Shown: positions 38,644 to 49,787, counted from the stretch's first letter. The stretch is 64,000 nt of DNA from Mesorhizobium shangrilense (GCF_028826155.1 NZ_JAQGPN010000001.1:2051501-2115500); one strand, 5' to 3'. The notes: generated by a model not told the origin, from the sequence alone. Program-made: numbers and translations.

Positions 38644-40308
38644 TCACTCCGCCTGGAGCCGCGACCCGCGCAGCAGGCCCTGCTGCTCGAGAACCGGGTA
38701 CGCGATGGAGGCGAGCAGGGAATTTATCTGCTTGAGATCGCGAATGGTGTCGAGATGGATCGAGCTTGTCTCGACGCTCCTCTCCGAGCCTTCGCCGAGG
38801 CGGGAGAAGTGGCTGCGGCTCGCTGCCTTCTCGAGGTCGCGCAGGCGATCCTTCTCCTGGACGAGCAGGCGCGCCGCGCCGGTATCGCGTGAAACGACCA
38901 CGTTGAAGGCAAGACGCGCGTTGGCGAGAACCGCCGCGTGGAAGGCCGACAGTTCGCGCCAGCCCTGGTCGGTGAAGGTGAGGCCGCGCTTCAGCTTCTT
39001 GCGGACGTGGACGAGCATGTTGCGGACGATGATGTCGCCGACCTGCTCGAGCTTCACACATGCGTCGATCAGTTCGAGGCAGCGGACCGCGTCATCCTCC
39101 GACAGCGCGTTCTGGTTGATCTTGGCAAGGTAGAGCTTGATGGCCGCATACAGGCGGTCGACCCGGTCGTCCAGCGCCGCCAGCGCCTTGATCCTGTCCT
39201 CGTCCGCGCTCTCGTACAGCTCCATGATGCGGCTCAGCATGATCTCGATGGTCTCGCAGACGCGCACGACCTCGCGCGTGGCGTTGGCGAGCGCGAGGGT
39301 GGGAGTCCCCAGGGCGCCCGGGTCGAGGGCGCTGAGTTCGGCAGTCTCGAGGGATTCCGATGTGGATGCGGGGCCGCCGAGCGCCACGGCCTTTTCTGCC
39401 AGGCGGCTGACCAGGCCGGCGAGCGGGATGCCTATCACGGCAAGAGCGACGTTGAACGCGATATGCGCATGGACGATCTGGAGCGCGGGCGAGGTACCGA
39501 GCAAGGTGGCGTCGGGGGCAAGGAAGACGAAGGCGATCAGGGCGATGATCGCGCCGCTGCCGCGCAGGATGAGGTTGCCGAGAGGGACGGTGCGCGCCAT
39601 CGGCGGCATGGTGCGTGACAGCATGACGGCGATGAGCGCGCCGCCGATGTTGGCACCGAGGACAAGCACGATGCCAAGCTCCGCCGGAACGAGGCCCCGG
39701 GCTGCAAGCGCGACGACGAGCAGGATGGCCGCGACGCTGGAGTGGAACAGCCAGGTCATGATCGCGGCGACCAGGAAGGCCGTTGCCGGATCCCCCGCCA
39801 GATAGTTCACGATGACCGGCAGAAGCCGGCTTTCGCGAAGCGGTTCAGAGGCTTCGCCGATAAGGCGCAGAGACAGAATCAACAGGCCGATGCCGATGAG
39901 GATGCGGCCGACTTGCAACAGGTCGCGGCGGCTGGTCGACATGAAGAGGATGGTGCCGGCGACGAGGCAGACAGGAACCAGCAGGCTGAGGTTGAAACTG
40001 AGCAGCTTGACGACAAGCGCTGAGCCGACGTCGGCGCCCAGTACGGCGAGAAGGCCAGCCTGTCCGCTGACGATACCGGACCCGGCGAAGGAGCCGACGA
40101 TCAGCGCCACTGCCGTCGCGCTCTGCAGGGCGATGGCGAGGGCCGCTCCGGCTCCGACCGCCATCAGCGGATTCCTGAGGATCGAGCGGAGCTTCAGCCG
40201 GAGCACGTCGCCATAGGCGCGCTCGACACCGGTGCGCACCATGCGGGTGGCGAACAGCAGCAGGGCGACTGCGCCGGCAAGGTTGAGCAGGACGATGGAG
40301 CCGCTCAT
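38644..40308 (-). CDS. Na/Pi cotransporter family protein with PhoU-like tail
   Basis: 554 residues. The N-terminal half is a NptA/NPT2-type phosphate symporter with two inverted repeats holding the QSATA/QSS-like signatures (ALQSATAVALIVG and WLFHSSVAAILLV). The C-terminal third (about 345-554) is soluble and helical, PhoU-like, with VCETIEIMLSRIMELYE and LELIDACVKLEQVGDIIVRNML. The fusion suggests phosphate transport with built-in regulation. The start at 40308 (MSGSIVLLNLAGA) precedes helix 1 directly; an ATG at 40341 is a possible longer start. Confidence 0.9.
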   Translation of the reverse strand: MSGSIVLLNLAGAVALLLFATRMVRTGVERAYGDVLRLKLRSILRNPLMAVGAGAALAIALQSATAVALIVGSFAGSGIVSGQAGLLAVLGADVGSALVVKLLSFNLSLLVPVCLVAGTILFMSTSRRDLLQVGRILIGIGLLILSLRLIGEASEPLRESRLLPVIVNYLAGDPATAFLVAAIMTWLFHSSVAAILLVVALAARGLVPAELGIVLVLGANIGGALIAVMLSRTMPPMARTVPLGNLILRGSGAIIALIAFVFLAPDATLLGTSPALQIVHAHIAFNVALAVIGIPLAGLVSRLAEKAVALGGPASTSESLETAELSALDPGALGTPTLALANATREVVRVCETIEIMLSRIMELYESADEDRIKALAALDDRVDRLYAAIKLYLAKINQNALSEDDAVRCLELIDACVKLEQVGDIIVRNMLVHVRKKLKRGLTFTDQGWRELSAFHAAVLANARLAFNVVVSRDTGAARLLVQEKDRLRDLEKAASRSHFSRLGEGSERSVETSSIHLDTIRDLKQINSLLASIAYPVLEQQGLLRGSRLQAE

Positions 40309-40686
40309 CGCGAGGCCGCCAAAGCGCTGCCGGGACCGCATGCGCGCGATCGCCGGGGCACAAAATCAGGGGTGCGAATCAGGTTCATTTGGATCGGAGT
40401 ATCTTAGCCGGATAATGTTTCGGGTCCATGCCGCGCGCGGTCCCCCGAGCGAAGGGCAGGGTCGGCGGACGTGTCTTCCGCAGCGCCCGAGAGTGCACGG
40501 GGCGCCACGCCATCAATATAGGTACTCGGGCGTGCAAAGGAGCGGGCTGCTTTGCACGACGATTCCGGCGTTCATCAATCAACCGTCGCAAGATGCTGGA
40601 ATCATTACGCAACGTTAATGTCGACGTTCAGCTTCGGTTCACATCGCGAACGATACTCCTCAGGCGTCAGAACGAAGGAGTATTTC
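40309..40686. other. divergent intergenic region
   Basis: 378 bases between the Na/Pi gene and the RcnB-like gene, holding both promoters by position. GAAGGAG at about 40674-40680 is the ribosome site of the RcnB-like gene. No other feature is convincing. Confidence 0.4.
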
Positions 40687-41091
40687 ATGAAACGTCTCGC
40701 TCTCGTTGCCGTCGCGCTTTCCATGCTGGCGCCCGCGGTGCAGGCGCAAGCCGCGCCCTCCCATGCGCCGCAGGCCAGCGTCGAATATGTCTCCGACAGG
40801 CACGGGCCGCAGCGGCACGACTCCCGCAGGCACGAGCGCCGGGAGTACGACGCCCGGGATCGCCGCCATCAGAGCAAAAAGTATGAAACGCGCCGGGACT
40901 ACGAACGCAGGCACCACTGGAAGCGCGGCCACAAGTATTCGGACTGGAAGCGCCATCGCGCGGTGCGAAACTGGCACCATCACGGCCTGAGGCGGCCGGG
41001 ACACGGCCAGCACTGGATCAAGGTCGACAACGACTATCTGCTGGTCGGGATCGCCTCGGGCCTGATCGCCGGCATCGTCGCCGGACGCTAA
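40687..41091 (+). CDS. RcnB-like secreted protein
   Basis: 134 residues: signal peptide (about 1-23, ending VQAQAAP), a very Arg/His-rich central part (RRHERREYDARDRRH, RHHWKRGHKY) and a C-terminal block LRRPGHGQHWIKVDNDYLLVGIASGLIAGIVAGR. The WIKVDNDYLLV...SGLI motif is that of RcnB/YcfR-like periplasmic proteins, some tied to nickel/cobalt balance. The His clusters could bind metal. Function here is inferred only from the family. A hairpin terminator follows. Confidence 0.8.
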   Translation: MKRLALVAVALSMLAPAVQAQAAPSHAPQASVEYVSDRHGPQRHDSRRHERREYDARDRRHQSKKYETRRDYERRHHWKRGHKYSDWKRHRAVRNWHHHGLRRPGHGQHWIKVDNDYLLVGIASGLIAGIVAGR

Positions 41092-41113
41092 GCCGAGTTG
41101 AAACCGGGAATGC

Positions 41114-41139
41114 GAAGGCGGCCAGAACTGGCCGCCTTC
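41114..41139. terminator. bidirectional terminator between RcnB-like and MFS genes
   Basis: GAAGGCGGCCAG and CTGGCCGCCTTC form a 12-base inverted repeat between two convergent genes. T-rich TTCATT follows on the plus strand; the minus side has no long T-run. Central pairs must open to form a loop. Confidence 0.65.
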
Positions 41140-41144
41140 TTCAT

Positions 41145-42353
41145 TCATGCAGCCTGGGCGCATCGGTTGGATCGCGCCATGTCCAGGCGCGGCGGCACGG
41201 CGCCGCTACGGCGCTCGAAGTGATAGGAGAGCAGGGCGACGAGCGACGCCAGCAGCATCGCGCCGACGCCGAGCAGCGGAAGGCTGCGATAGCCGTGGCC
41301 TGCGTTGAGGATCATCGCGCCGACCGATGCGGCCAGGGCGATGCCGATATTGAAGCCCGACGGGATCATCGAGGATGCGAGGTTGGGGGCGTCGGCGGTC
41401 CAGCGGAGAATGCGGGTCTGGACGGGCGTGCCGATGGCGAAGCTGAGGCAGCCCCAGACCGAAATCACGCCGACCATGGGAATCGGGTAGGGGCTCGCCA
41501 GATACATCGCCGCAAGCACGACCGCCTGCATCGCCGTCAGAGCAATGAGGGAGGGCATAAGCTTCCAGTCTGCAAGCTTTCCGCCAAGGAAGACACCCAG
41601 CGTCGCGCCGACGCCGTTGAGCAGCAGCACCCACGGCACGAACGCGGCATCGAGCCCGGTGACCTCCTGAAGCATGGGGGCGATATAGGTGAACGGCACG
41701 AACTGGCCGATCATCAGCATCAGCATGAGGATGAGGGAGGTCCAGACCTGCTGGCGGCCGAGGACGCGCACCTCGCGTCTGAAGCCGGCAGGACGGTCCG
41801 ACGATCCCGTGTTGCGGGGCAGGAGAAGCAGCATGGCGGCAGTGGCAAGAAGGCCGAGGCCGAACATCGCCCAGAACGTGGCGCGCCAACTCCAGAGATT
41901 GCCGATTGCAGTGCCGGCGGGGACGCCGACGATGTTGGAGATGGTCAGGCCGGCGAGGACCAGCGCGACGGCCGTGCCGCGCTGGTCCTCGCGCACCAGC
42001 CCCACGGCCACCACCATGGCCACGCCGAAATAAGCGCCGTGCGCGATCGCCACGGCGACGCGGATCGCCAGCATGGACGCGAAGTCGGGCGCAAGCGCGC
42101 AGGCGAGCTGGCCGAGGGTGAAGGCGATCGCCAGCCCGACCAGCAGCGTCTTGCGCGAAAGCCGTGCGGTCGCGAGCGTCAGCAGCGGGCCGCCCACGGC
42201 GATGCCGATCGCATAGCCGGAGACGAGATAGCCCGCCGTGGGGATGGACACGTCGAGGCCTTGCGCCACCTGCGGCAGGACGCCGGCGATGACGAACTCC
42301 GTGGTGCCGAAGGCGAAGGCGGCGATGAACAGGGCGAGAAGCGGGAGAGACAT
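41145..42353 (-). CDS. MFS transporter, DHA1 (drug/arabinose efflux-like) family
   Basis: 402 residues with twelve membrane helices. The N-terminus MSLPLLALFIAAFAFGTTEFVIAGVLPQVAQGL is typical of the AraJ/chloramphenicol-efflux branch of MFS, and SGYAIGIAVGGPLLT plus RLSRKTLLVG give motif A. It likely exports small molecules by proton antiport. The start at 42353 is chosen by this conserved N-terminus; a frame to 42407 adds 18 polar residues. Confidence 0.9.
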   Translation of the reverse strand: MSLPLLALFIAAFAFGTTEFVIAGVLPQVAQGLDVSIPTAGYLVSGYAIGIAVGGPLLTLATARLSRKTLLVGLAIAFTLGQLACALAPDFASMLAIRVAVAIAHGAYFGVAMVVAVGLVREDQRGTAVALVLAGLTISNIVGVPAGTAIGNLWSWRATFWAMFGLGLLATAAMLLLLPRNTGSSDRPAGFRREVRVLGRQQVWTSLILMLMLMIGQFVPFTYIAPMLQEVTGLDAAFVPWVLLLNGVGATLGVFLGGKLADWKLMPSLIALTAMQAVVLAAMYLASPYPIPMVGVISVWGCLSFAIGTPVQTRILRWTADAPNLASSMIPSGFNIGIALAASVGAMILNAGHGYRSLPLLGVGAMLLASLVALLSYHFERRSGAVPPRLDMARSNRCAQAA

Positions 42354-42654
42354 GGGCCGACCGGTGAGTTGGGTGGCCGTCAAATCATGGGTCGCGCGAT
42401 ACGGCAACCGAGAGTTTGTGAGGCGGGGTTCAGCTTTTCTTGATGCCAGCCGAGAGTTGCACGGCTCGCGCGCTTGGTCGTGAACTGCGGCCGGGCCGTG
42501 ACATTGCGCGTTCGCGCAAGTTGAGACGAACGCGTGCGGCCATCAGAATGCAAGGCGAAGGCGGAAGCAGCAAGCGCGGAGCCAGCCCGCGCCATCGGAG
42601 GGGATCGGCCGCTCCGACCGTGGCGACGGCCTCGCCTTCAACGGAGGTAGTGCT
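42354..42654. other. intergenic leader region upstream of small ORF
   Basis: Holds the divergent promoters. TTGCGCG/CGCGCAA at 42504-42519 and GGCGA/TCGCC at about 42623-42637 are short hairpins. GGAGG at 42643-42647 is the ribosome site of the 29-codon ORF that follows. Confidence 0.4.
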
Positions 42655-42744
42655 ATGTGGCGATCGCCATTCGGCATTACCCTTAGAATCACAAGGACCC
42701 GGACGGGCTGGACAATCTCGTTCCGGGTCCAAGTGATCATCTAA
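42655..42744 (+). CDS. 29-residue small ORF with strong ribosome site
   Basis: ATG at 42655 is preceded by GGAGG with a seven-base spacer and runs to TAA at 42742-42744. The peptide starts MWRSPFGITLRITRT and ends VQVII: basic, with alternating hydrophobic residues like a single amphipathic strand hairpin. A nine-base perfect inverted repeat (42695-42703 with 42722-42730) lies inside the ORF and another hairpin (42750-42775) just after it. It may be a genuine small protein, a leader peptide or part of a structured sRNA. No family is known to me. Confidence 0.5.
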   Translation: MWRSPFGITLRITRTRTGWTISFRVQVII

Positions 42745-42749
42745 GGAAA

Positions 42750-42775
42750 GGATCGGCGGAGCAATCCGCCGATCC
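42750..42775 (+). terminator. hairpin after the 29-codon ORF
   Basis: GGATCGGCGGA and TCCGCCGATCC pair over a GCAA tetraloop, six bases after the stop. No T-run follows, so it may stabilise the RNA end or reduce read-through toward dnaG rather than terminate fully. Confidence 0.5.
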
Positions 42776-42965
42776 GCTCCGGAAACATAGGCGATTTCCG
42801 AGGTTTTTCCAATATGCCTGCTACAGGCGCGTCGTACAGCCGGCGCGCCTGCCCTCGCTTTCAGCAAAAACTCGACGGGCCTGTGAATCGCGGGTATGCG
42901 TGCCCTGCACCGGTCGCGCGCCAGGCACTCCGCGCCTATATGTATCGGCAACCGACAGCGAGGCC

Positions 42966-44885
42966 ATGCGCTTTTCACCCAACTTCCTTGACGAGATTCG
43001 CGACCGCGTGCCGATTTCATCGGTCATCGGCGCGCGCGTGTCGTGGGATCGCAGGAAGACCAATGCCGCCAAGGGCGACTGGTGGGCGTGTTGCCCGTTC
43101 CACGGCGAGAAGAGCCCGAGCTTCCACTGCGAGGACAAGAAGGGCCGCTACCATTGCTTCGGCTGCGGCGTTTCGGGTGACCATTTCCGGTTCCTGACAG
43201 AGCTGGATGGCCTGAGCTTCCCGGAAGCCGTGGAGCGGATGGCCGACATGGCCGGAGTGCCGATGCCGGCGCGAGACGTTCATGAGGAAAGGCGCGAGAA
43301 GGAGCGCGCCAGCCTGCATGACGTCATGGAGCTGGCGACGCAGTTCTTCGAGCAGAAGCTGCAGACCGCGGAAGGGGCAAAGGCGCGCTCCTATCTGCGC
43401 GAGCGCGGGCTGGCGCCAACGACGCAGCAGGCGTTCCGGATCGGCTATGCGCTGGACAGCCGCAACGCGCTGAAGGAGTTCCTGGCCGGGAAGGGCGTCG
43501 AGAAGGCGCAGATGGAAGCCTGCGGCCTGACCGTCTTCGAGGACGTGCCGGTCTCCTACGACCGATTCCGCGACCGCATCATGTTTCCGATTCCGGATTC
43601 GCGCGGGCGCATCATCGCCTTCGGCGGACGCGCGATGGCGAGCGATGCGCTGGCCAAGTATCTCAACTCGCCGGAGACCGAGCTCTTCCACAAGGGCAAC
43701 GTCCTCTACAATTTCGCCCGCGCCCGCAAGGCCCTGCACAAGACCGAGACGGTGATCGCGGTCGAAGGCTACATGGACGTGATCGCGCTGGCGCAGGCGG
43801 GCTTCGAGAACGTCGTGGCGCCGCTCGGCACCGCCTTGACGGAAAACCAGCTTGAACTCCTCTGGCGCATGGCGCCGGAGCCCTTGCTCTGTTTCGACGG
43901 CGATCAGGCCGGCCTCAAGGCCGCCTGGCGGGCGGCCGACCTGGCGCTGCCGGTCGTCGAGGCGGGCCGCACCGTCCGATTTGCCCTGCTGCCGGAAGGC
44001 AAGGATCCGGATGACCTGGTGCGCAGCGACGGGCGCGAGGCGTTCAGCGCAGTGCTTGGCGAGGCCCGGCCGCTGGTCGACCTCCTGTGGTCGCGCGAGA
44101 CGTCCGGCCGGACCTTCGAGACGCCGGAGCGGCGCGCCGATCTCGAGAAATCGCTGCGCGAACTGACGTCGCGCATCAAGGACGAGAGCCTGCGCTATCA
44201 CTATCAACAGGAGATGCGCGATCGCATGCTCCGCTTCTTCGGCTCGACGAGACCTGCGCGCCGCGGTCCGCCAGGAGGAGGGGGCGCCAAGGACCGTCAG
44301 GCGGGTCCCTGGGCTTCCCGGGGCGGCGGCAATCCGATCACCGAAAGCCTCGGGCGCTCGGCCCTGCTCAAGCGCAGCGGCGACGTGATGCCGTTGCGCG
44401 AGGCGACCCTGGTCGTCGCCATCGTCAACCACCCGGCGCTGGTCGAGGAGTATTTCGAGCATGTCGAATTCCTCGACCTGACGAACGCCGAGCTGCGCCG
44501 CCTTCACGCGGTGCTGCTCGACACCTTGGCCCACGACGTGAACGCGGATCGTGACGCGGTGATCCACGGCATAGCGGAAGCCGGCATTACGGAAATCTGG
44601 GAAAGGGCGGTGGAACTGGTCAAAAGGGCGCGCCAGTGGCCGGCCCTGGCGGAGGCCGCCGCAGAGGATGCGCGCGACGCATTCGCGCAGGCGCTCCACT
44701 TGCACGTCTCCACCCGCACCTTACATAGGGAGCTGAAAGCGGCGGAAACGGCGCTTGCGACCGATCCGTCGGACGAGAACTACCTGCATCTCGTAGAGGT
44801 CAAGGCACAAATGCGCGACGCGCAGGCAGCCGAGGCGCTGATCGAGGGGTTTGGGGTTTCGTCGGGGCGCAGCGGCATGAGTTGA
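42966..44885 (+). CDS. dnaG: DNA primase
   Basis: 639 residues; synthesises RNA primers at the replication fork. Order: N-terminal CHC2 zinc finger (CCPFHGEKSPSFHCEDKKGRYHCFGC, about residues 40-65), TOPRIM catalytic core with VIAVEGYMDVIALAQAGF and CFDGDQAG, and a C-terminal DnaB-binding helical domain (about 440-639). All expected metal ligands are visible. Start MRFSPNFLDEIRDRVP at 42966 is the family N-terminus; the longer frame to 42900 is not conserved. rpoD follows after 431 bases, the usual alphaproteobacterial order. Confidence 0.97.
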   Translation: MRFSPNFLDEIRDRVPISSVIGARVSWDRRKTNAAKGDWWACCPFHGEKSPSFHCEDKKGRYHCFGCGVSGDHFRFLTELDGLSFPEAVERMADMAGVPMPARDVHEERREKERASLHDVMELATQFFEQKLQTAEGAKARSYLRERGLAPTTQQAFRIGYALDSRNALKEFLAGKGVEKAQMEACGLTVFEDVPVSYDRFRDRIMFPIPDSRGRIIAFGGRAMASDALAKYLNSPETELFHKGNVLYNFARARKALHKTETVIAVEGYMDVIALAQAGFENVVAPLGTALTENQLELLWRMAPEPLLCFDGDQAGLKAAWRAADLALPVVEAGRTVRFALLPEGKDPDDLVRSDGREAFSAVLGEARPLVDLLWSRETSGRTFETPERRADLEKSLRELTSRIKDESLRYHYQQEMRDRMLRFFGSTRPARRGPPGGGGAKDRQAGPWASRGGGNPITESLGRSALLKRSGDVMPLREATLVVAIVNHPALVEEYFEHVEFLDLTNAELRRLHAVLLDTLAHDVNADRDAVIHGIAEAGITEIWERAVELVKRARQWPALAEAAAEDARDAFAQALHLHVSTRTLHRELKAAETALATDPSDENYLHLVEVKAQMRDAQAAEALIEGFGVSSGRSGMS

Positions 44886-45316
44886 GCCAAGTCGTGCTTC
44901 ACACCATGCAGCCAACGATGGCGATTTTCTGCGAATTCGATGCCGAGGGCGGGCAATGCGCCCTTCGCTTCGATCGAGAGATCGCTTGAGCGTGGCGTCG
45001 TGTGGAACCGATGCAGCCGTCGGGTTCTGCGGCAATTGATTCGCTTTTTTAACGCGAATCATGCCAGAGGCGCTTGACGACCCATGGGAATGTCGGAATC
45101 AGGACGATTCGGGAAGCGAGCGTGCGGTATAGGCCGCGTAACATCAACAGTGTGTAGCGCTGATGGACTGGACGGGGAACGCGCCCCGCCCCAGATATCG
45201 GCGTTAGCACAGGCATAGGGCGCCCGGTACTCGCGGGCCCTTTCGGCGTCAGGTCCATAAGGACACAAGGATGCCGCCAGACGCAACGCAGCGCGGCGGC
45301 TCGGAGAAAGCAAGGC
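44886..45316. other. intergenic region between dnaG and rpoD with GANTC cluster
   Basis: 431 bases holding the rpoD promoter and long leader. A hairpin TGATTCGC/GCGAATCA lies at 45037-45061 around a T-rich loop. Four GANTC sites occur between 45038 and 45110. TTGACG at about 45074 could be a -35 box. Confidence 0.5.
45038..45110. promoter_or_regulatory. cluster of four GANTC (CcrM) sites upstream of rpoD
   Basis: GATTC at 45038, GAATC at 45056, GAATC at 45096 and GATTC at 45106, two of them within arms of an inverted repeat. GANTC is the target of the cell-cycle methyltransferase CcrM of alphaproteobacteria. In GC-rich DNA four sites in 73 bases is striking. Confidence 0.5.
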
Positions 45317-47338
<2,022 letters not shown>

Positions 47339-47372
47339 GCCGTCCAGCAGCGCATTCATGAAACTTCTGAAA

Positions 47373-47401
47373 GGGGCGGCTTCGGTCGCCCTTCTCTTTT
47401 T
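47373..47401 (+). terminator. Rho-independent terminator of rpoD
   Basis: A GGGCGGC/GGTCGCCC stem with a short loop is followed by TTCTCTTTTT, 35 bases after the rpoD stop. Confidence 0.8.
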
Positions 47402-47522
47402 CCCGACCGCAGGATCGCTTGCCGCCCGGGAGCGGCGGGATCATAGTTTCGGTCGCGGTGGGCGAACGGACCGGCGTTGGCCATCCTGATCCGATGCTGC
47501 ACGGCGCCGGAGGGAGGTTGCG

Positions 47523-47816
47523 ATGACCACCTACATCCTGCTGATCAACTGGACCGAGCAAGGTATCAAGGCCGTGAGGGAGTCGCCAAAGCGGCTCGAC
47601 GCCGTGAGGAAGGAGCTTGCCGACATGGGCGGCGAGTTCCGCGAATTCTACCTGACGATGGGCAAGTATGACATGGTCGCCGTGTGCGAGGCGCCGGACG
47701 ACGCCGTGATGGCGCGGCTCGCGCTGCGCGTCGGCATGGGCGGGAACGTGCGCACCCAAACCATGAAGGCGTTTTCGGAAAAGGCCTATCGCGAGATCAT
47801 CAACTCGCTTGGGTGA
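47523..47816 (+). CDS. GYD domain-containing protein
   Basis: 97 residues matching the whole GYD family: MTTYILLINWTEQGIKAVRESPKR at the start and FYLTMGKYDMVAVCEAPDDA (the GYD-like GKYD motif) in the middle. This is a dimeric ferredoxin-like fold with no settled function. GGAGG at 47512-47516 gives a clear start. It is a separate unit after the rpoD terminator. Confidence 0.9.
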   Translation: MTTYILLINWTEQGIKAVRESPKRLDAVRKELADMGGEFREFYLTMGKYDMVAVCEAPDDAVMARLALRVGMGGNVRTQTMKAFSEKAYREIINSLG

Positions 47817-47899
47817 CACCCCGATAGGATCAGAGCAGTCGGTTTCGACCGTGACGCGCGCACGTGCAGTGCAGGCGAACCTCTGCTAGGATCGCCGGC

Positions 47900-48508
47900 A
47901 TGAACGAGCACGCAATCCGGTTTGGTTCGATGCCCGGGACCACACAAGCGGCCGACGGGATGCCGCGGCGTGCGTGGACCGTCGCGGAAATCGAGGCGAT
48001 GGTGCGGGCCGGCATCATTGGGGAGGACGAACGGTTCGAGCTCATCGGGGGGGAGGTGGTGCCGATGCTGCCCAAAGGCGGTCGCCACGAAATGGTGAAG
48101 ATCGAACTGAACAGGCATTTCCAGAGGAGCGTGGCGGACGATCTCTCGATCGCTCCGGAAACCACGCTCCGACTGGACGACACCAGTTTCCTCGAGCCGG
48201 ACTTCTGCGTGTTTCCCCGATCAATCTTTCCCGGGGACATGCGCGGATACCATGTGCTGCTGGCGATCGAGGTGGCGGATACGAGCCTTTTCTACGACCT
48301 TGGACGCAAGCGCGGCGTCTATGCCGCCTTCGGCATTCCAGAGGTCTGGGTGATCGACGCCAACACGCTGGTCACCCATGTCCACCGGCAGCTCGGCCCG
48401 AACGGCTATGCCGACATCCTGGAGATGAGCAGCACGGATACGCTGACCGCGACCAGGGCGCCTTCGGTGTCGATGTGCCTGGAGCAACTGAAACTCGCGC
48501 CCCTCTGA
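47900..48508 (+). CDS. Uma2 family (PD-(D/E)XK fold) endonuclease-like protein
   Basis: 202 residues. The Uma2/DUF820 fold is shown by WTVAEIEAMVRAGIIGEDERFELIGGEVV, then LEPDFCVFP (the PD of the active site) and LLAIEVADTSLFYDLGRKRGVYAAFGIPEVWVID with Glu and the conserved Lys/Arg turn. Such proteins are abundant in bacteria but their biological role is unproven. Start ATG at 47900; the frame extends to 47864 without a conserved leader. An intergenic repeat follows. Confidence 0.85.
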   Translation: MNEHAIRFGSMPGTTQAADGMPRRAWTVAEIEAMVRAGIIGEDERFELIGGEVVPMLPKGGRHEMVKIELNRHFQRSVADDLSIAPETTLRLDDTSFLEPDFCVFPRSIFPGDMRGYHVLLAIEVADTSLFYDLGRKRGVYAAFGIPEVWVIDANTLVTHVHRQLGPNGYADILEMSSTDTLTATRAPSVSMCLEQLKLAPL

Positions 48509-48568
48509 GAAAACTCCCTTTTGGGGCAGCTTCCACCCCGGCCCGACCTGAACAGAGCGGCAGGCATT

Positions 48569-48653
48569 CTGACGAATGCAAATCCGCCGCTCCTCCTGTT
48601 TTTGAGCCGCATTCGTGCGACGCCAGACGATTCCGTCTGGCTGCAAAATGCTT
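48569..48653. repeat. dispersed intergenic repeat, copy B
   Basis: Closely matches copy A at 38554-38636: CCGCCGCTCC, then a CGCATTCGTGCG hairpin, then GCCAGACG/CGTCTGGC and TGCAAAATGCT. It fills the gap between the Uma2 gene and the LysE gene. Confidence 0.8.
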
Positions 48654-48685
48654 TATCGTCGCGCCGGCCATGGAGGTCCCAACTG

Positions 48686-49297
48686 ATGTCGATCGAGTTC
48701 CTGCTGACCACCCTGATCATCGTGGCGTCTCCCGGCACCGGCGTGATTTACACGCTTGCGGCGGGACTCGCGCGCGGTGGCCGGGCGAGCCTGCTCGCGG
48801 CATTCGCCTGCACGCTGGGCATCGTGCCGCATCTCGTCGCCGCCATGATGGGCATCGCAGCGCTCCTCCACGCCAGCGCGCTGCTCTACGGGATCGTGAA
48901 GTATGCCGGCGTCGTCTACCTGCTCTACATGGCCTGGCAGACGCTGCGCGAGAACAGGGCGCTCAAGGTGGAAGCGAAGGCCGATACGCGCTCGGCCTGG
49001 CGGATCGTGACCGACGGCGTGCTGGTCAACATCCTCAATCCGAAGCTGTCGATCTTCTTCGTCGCCTTCCTGCCGCAATTCATCCCGGCCGGGGAGTCCA
49101 ACCCGCTGATGCGGATGCTCGAACTGTCCGGCGTGTTCATGGCCGCCACCTTCATCGTCTTCGCCATCTACGGGCTGTTCGCGGCCGCCATGCGCGATCA
49201 GGTGGTGGGCAGGCCGTCGGTGATGGCGTGGCTGCGGCGCACGTTCGCGGCCGCGTTCGTGGCGCTCGGCGCAAAACTCGCACTCTCCGAAAAATAG
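48686..49297 (+). CDS. LysE family translocator
   Basis: 203 residues with five to six membrane helices. Family features: FLLTTLIIVASPGTGVIYTLAAGLARGGRASLLAAFACTLGI with the SPGP-like SPGTG motif, YLLYMAWQTLRE, and a later GVLVNILNPKLSIFFVAFLPQFI motif. It is expected to export amino acids or homoserine lactone-like compounds. GGAGG lies ten bases before the ATG at 48686. Confidence 0.9.
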   Translation: MSIEFLLTTLIIVASPGTGVIYTLAAGLARGGRASLLAAFACTLGIVPHLVAAMMGIAALLHASALLYGIVKYAGVVYLLYMAWQTLRENRALKVEAKADTRSAWRIVTDGVLVNILNPKLSIFFVAFLPQFIPAGESNPLMRMLELSGVFMAATFIVFAIYGLFAAAMRDQVVGRPSVMAWLRRTFAAAFVALGAKLALSEK

Positions 49298-49364
49298 TCT
49301 ACAGGCAGGGCGGGCACATCATGAGCGGTCGCAGCCCTGCGGTTCGGCGCATGCGAGGACAGGA

Positions 49365-49787
49365 ATGAGCCAGACAACCCTTGTCATCCAGACGTCGGGT
49401 CCGGGTCTCTATGAGTTCACCGACCGCGCGCACGCCTTCGTGCGCGAGATGATGGCGACTATCGGCCTGCTGACCGTTTTCGTCCGCCACACGTCATGTT
49501 CCCTGCTGATCCAGGAGAATGCCGACCCGGACGTGCGTCGCGACCTGGAGGCGTTCTTCCGAAGGCTGGTTCCCCCGGCGGACGATCCATCCATGGATTA
49601 TCTGGAGCACCGCCTGGAAGGCGCCGACGACATGCCGGCGCATATCAAATCGGCGCTCACAGCGGTGTCGGTCAGCATTCCGATCACCGCCGGACGTCTG
49701 GCGCTCGGGCCGTGGCAGGGACTCTACCTGTTCGAGCACCGCCTGCCGCCGCATCGTCGCGAAGTGCTGTTGCACCTGAGTGCCTGA
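49365..49787 (+). CDS. YjbQ (UPF0047) family protein
   Basis: 140 residues spanning the full YjbQ fold: TSGPGLYEFTDRAHAFVRE, then VFVRHTSCSLLIQENADPDVRRDLEAFF with the conserved HTS and ENAD motifs, and GPWQGLYLFEHR near the end. Some members have weak thiamine phosphate synthase activity; the main role is unknown. The conserved His residues suggest a metal site. GACAGGA precedes the ATG. Confidence 0.92.
   Translation: MSQTTLVIQTSGPGLYEFTDRAHAFVREMMATIGLLTVFVRHTSCSLLIQENADPDVRRDLEAFFRRLVPPADDPSMDYLEHRLEGADDMPAHIKSALTAVSVSIPITAGRLALGPWQGLYLFEHRLPPHRREVLLHLSA

Noticed and set aside
40660..41163. 167-codon minus-strand frame opposite the RcnB-like gene
   Set aside because: Antisense to a gene with a signal peptide, family motif and good ribosome site.
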